Source: Ascaris suum
Lineage: Eukaryota; Nematoda; Chromadorea; Rhabditida; Ascarididae
DNA: 64,000 bases
Assembly (NCBI GenBank): GCA_013433145.1
Contig: CM024173.1
Location: forward strand, 3,954,101 to 4,018,100
Direction: 5' to 3'
Within the stretch, counting starts at the first letter, position 1. Every line of letters begins with the position of its first letter. Made by a program: the position numbers and the translations under genes. A model generated the notes under the pieces. It was not told where the DNA came from. It made no database searches and saw nothing but the letters and a program-made list of their open reading frames with translations. Shown piece by piece: positions 61,260 to 64,000 of this stretch.

Positions 61260-64000
61260 GTAAGTTTTTTTCTTTCATTTTCTAAGCACACACCTATTCG
61301 ATGCATTTGCAGTATTTGTAACTAACCTCAGCGATTTGGTAGGAGACAAGAAATAGGGGGGGGGGGGTGTTTAATCAAAAAGTCTTGTGATTTTCAAGTA
61401 AGCCTAAATAGAAAGAGATATTATCGCACCATCTACATGTAACAAAGCAGTGACCTATTTTCTCAGTATGAAGTTTAAAGTGCTAAAATTACACCATGCG
61501 CGTGTTGAAGAGACATCCTGTAAAGCAGGTATCTGCGACATGTTGTGCAAGGTGATGTAATCTTTCACATCCAGTTCCTTATGGAGGTGGACGTCTTTGC
61601 AAAACTTTACTTCGTTTAATTGGGTCTTGCATAATTTGCAATTTGATCTAGATGTGCAATATTTATGTTGCAATGACTGTAATTTCATCTGGCTGCACAC
61701 CGTTATTTGCCAACCTAATTGCTCAACACTGTAATTCTATTTGTTCACAATGTGAGGTTCATTCCCTATAAATAGCGAAGCAACCTCATGGGTGGTTCAT
61801 CTGTGCTTATATTGAACTATCATTTTAAGGTGAAATGCACCTTTCGTCCTCCTTATCTACCTTGTACCTATCATGAGCAACACGGATGACCTACTACAGG
61901 TATGAAGGGGTCTGCCATTTCATTCATCTCTAGCTGCAGATGACTTTATGCCCCCTCAACAACTAAGCTTCAGCGGAGCTCGAATGGAAATCAAGAATTC
62001 CGATTTGGTTTAAGTTCCACACAATCATTTGCATTTCGTTGTTTGACCTCGTTTGCATCAGGAAGCTTTAATAAACAATTAGATGATGAGATGCGCTTCT
62101 TGCACAAAAAATGTTCTTTATGATTAAATATTGGTAACGCTTCATGCACCTCATCGATCCATTTCAGCGCAGTTGTTTTTTGTTCATTTTTTTGAGTGAG
62201 CCCATATAGCGCTTTCAAAATCAAATAGGCCGATAAGCAAAGGCAAACACTTTGGATTTTTGAGTCTCTTTTTAAAAATTATCATTGTATCGCTTAGTTT
62301 TATTTTACATTGTTTTAAAAAATGAGTTGAGGCCTTCTCCAGTTGTTTGACTGATATTATGCGCTAAATGTGCGTGACATATTTTCGCAATAATATTCAA
62401 TTCTAAGCACCACCGTATTATTCTCGAGAGAACCAATATGAGTGAAAATTTTATTTATTTAAGCGCTCAGGTTTAAACGTTTCTATTCATGACAAGCTTC
62501 TCAAAAGTAAACAGGCCTTATTCACATTCCGGGCTTGTCTCTATTTCGGTGTGGATTTACAGCCAAAATATATGTAAATAAACCTAACCGACCAAGTTAA
62601 ATTCCCTTCCTAGTTTCTTTTCAATTCGTAGGATTATTATTGCAGTGCAATTTTATATTGTTAAAGAAATTGAATAGTGTCTTTGAAATATATTTAGAAT
62701 TAATTACTGCGAGCATTGTGGTTCTTTAAAACTTTAATTGACGGCTTTTATGTTTATAAATGCAGATGTTCCAATGTGACAAGAGCAGAAAGAGCGACTG
62801 GTGTGCCCCATCGAATGCATTACATTGCATGCGATGATGCCCCACACACATTGCTTATTAGCGCAGTTGATATCACAGCATTGAGGTTAATTTAGTTCAC
62901 TTTAAAATTGAATAAATTTTGCAAGTTTTGAATTTTCCGCTTAGGTGTAAATATTCAAGATTGCTTTCCTCTTTCCTTCCTCTCCCCAGCAGCAAGAACT
63001 TCCTTCCTTTTTTAATTTTGCGTTGGAAAATTCAGACATCAAATAAAAATAAATTCATTGCAAAATTCCCACAAGGGGGTGGTGGCTGCGTTTGAAATGG
63101 TTTCTTTGCTTATCGATTGCAATTACACTTATTCTACACACGTTGTGTGTGTGCGTTTCGTTTAAAGCCGCAAGGTTGACGTTGTCATCTTGTCGTTGAC
63201 TTGTAGGCAAACTATTTGTGCACGTGTGTATGGCTTGTAGTTGGGCTCTCCGTTTTCACTTACCGACACGTGCCTTTTGCGACTTCATTCCTCATGCGTT
63301 TGCATTGAGACGAGAAATGTTTCTTCAGATACCGCTCTCCATGTGTTTGCATTATTTGATTTCAGGTGGAATGAGGAGAAAAGGGGGGTTGAGGAGGGGA
63401 GAAGCTTCATCCTTTAGACCTTAATAAGGCCTGCTCAGATGTTGCGATTCTGTGGTTGTTTAGTTCGCAAAAGTATCATTCGACCGAGAAAGGAAGGGAG
63501 AAGATGCACGTTGCTGATGGCGCTCGAGGGTTGGGAATTTTTTGGTTATGGCGATGCATGAGAAAGAGAGAGGGAGAGAGAGAGAGTCAAACGGAGAGCT
63601 TAGTGAAGGGAATAGAATTTTTTTTAAAGATTGTCAATATTGCATTATTGAATACAGTGAAGTATTCGTGTTTAGCAGTGGCTGGTACGTAACAGTTCAG
63701 ATGCGTTCTTTTTTCGAAGGCAAATGCACATTTTTCTTGTTTTCTTATCCCCTTTTCTATTTATCGAATGGTTTCCGAGTGTTCTGTACATCTCTTCCAT
63801 GGATGCATTAGACATCCACAAACAATTGAAGACGAGTTCAACTAAGATCTCTTTGTGGAGGGTCTTCTTGATCGTGTGATCCGTGAATTGTCCACACTTG
63901 ACTACGATTTAGTCAATGTTTTTACTATAAGATAGGTTTTTAAAGAGACGATAAAAATTTGAGGAAGCTGTTCTCACAATGTAGGAAACCTCTCGTTCTT
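61260..64000. other. right-end region, nothing confirmed
   Basis: It contains a poly(G) run, GA-rich repeats and a possible exon ending SNTDDLLQ at a CAG-GTATGA donor near 61901 (plus). No coherent gene could be built. Confidence 0.4.
63551..63590. repeat. GA-rich simple repeat
   Basis: An impure (GA)n/(GAGAGG)n stretch near the right end of the window. Confidence 0.8.

Overview
This is a eukaryotic window, AT-rich and intron-rich, with no operons of prokaryotic type. It most likely comes from a nematode, probably a parasitic species with long introns of roughly 0.1 to 2 kb. Three things point that way. One gene encodes a membrane-anchored FkbM-type methyltransferase of a family known to be expanded in nematodes. 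Two genes have a 3' splice site 5-10 bases upstream of the first ATG, as expected for spliced-leader trans-splicing. The two conserved proteins resemble ecdysozoan orthologues. I assign no species.

Three multi-exon genes can be read with confidence, all on the minus strand; exon phases agree at every junction I checked. (1) 7423-15034: dihydrolipoamide dehydrogenase (E3 of pyruvate and 2-oxoglutarate dehydrogenases), 11 exons, complete except for the 5' exon(s) carrying the mitochondrial targeting sequence. (2) About 25230-37702: the mRNA-decapping enzyme DCP2, 16-17 exons, about 631 or 682 residues depending on a 153-nt cassette exon. It has a long basic, Ser-rich N-terminal extension and a perfect Nudix box split across an exon junction. 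(3) 42400-47060: a single-pass (type II) FkbM-like methyltransferase of about 304 residues in 6 exons.

The rest is mostly intron and intergenic DNA: homopolymer C/G tracts, a long (TA)n array in a DCP2 intron, (TTTA)n, and several degenerate tandem or dispersed repeats. I found no tRNA, rRNA, CRISPR array or transposase gene, but a systematic RNA search was not possible by eye. Weaker coding candidates are a small cysteine-rich gene with a possible TIL or EGF-like pattern (19801-20078, plus), a small secreted orphan (4675-4986, plus), a 190-nt exon with two in-frame donors (48781-48970, minus), a terminal exon at 60416-60607 (plus), and a GC-rich island with long open frames at 39.8-40.7 kb.

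The three main genes are functionally unrelated (mitochondrial 2-oxoacid oxidation, mRNA decay, a secretory-pathway enzyme). Their shared orientation with several kilobases between them gives no sign of one polycistronic unit. I saw no clearly new biological system. The points most worth following are the DCP2 N-terminus with its cassette exon, the recurring GTTCGT donor in that gene, the repeated use of AAG acceptors, and the orphan cysteine-rich gene.
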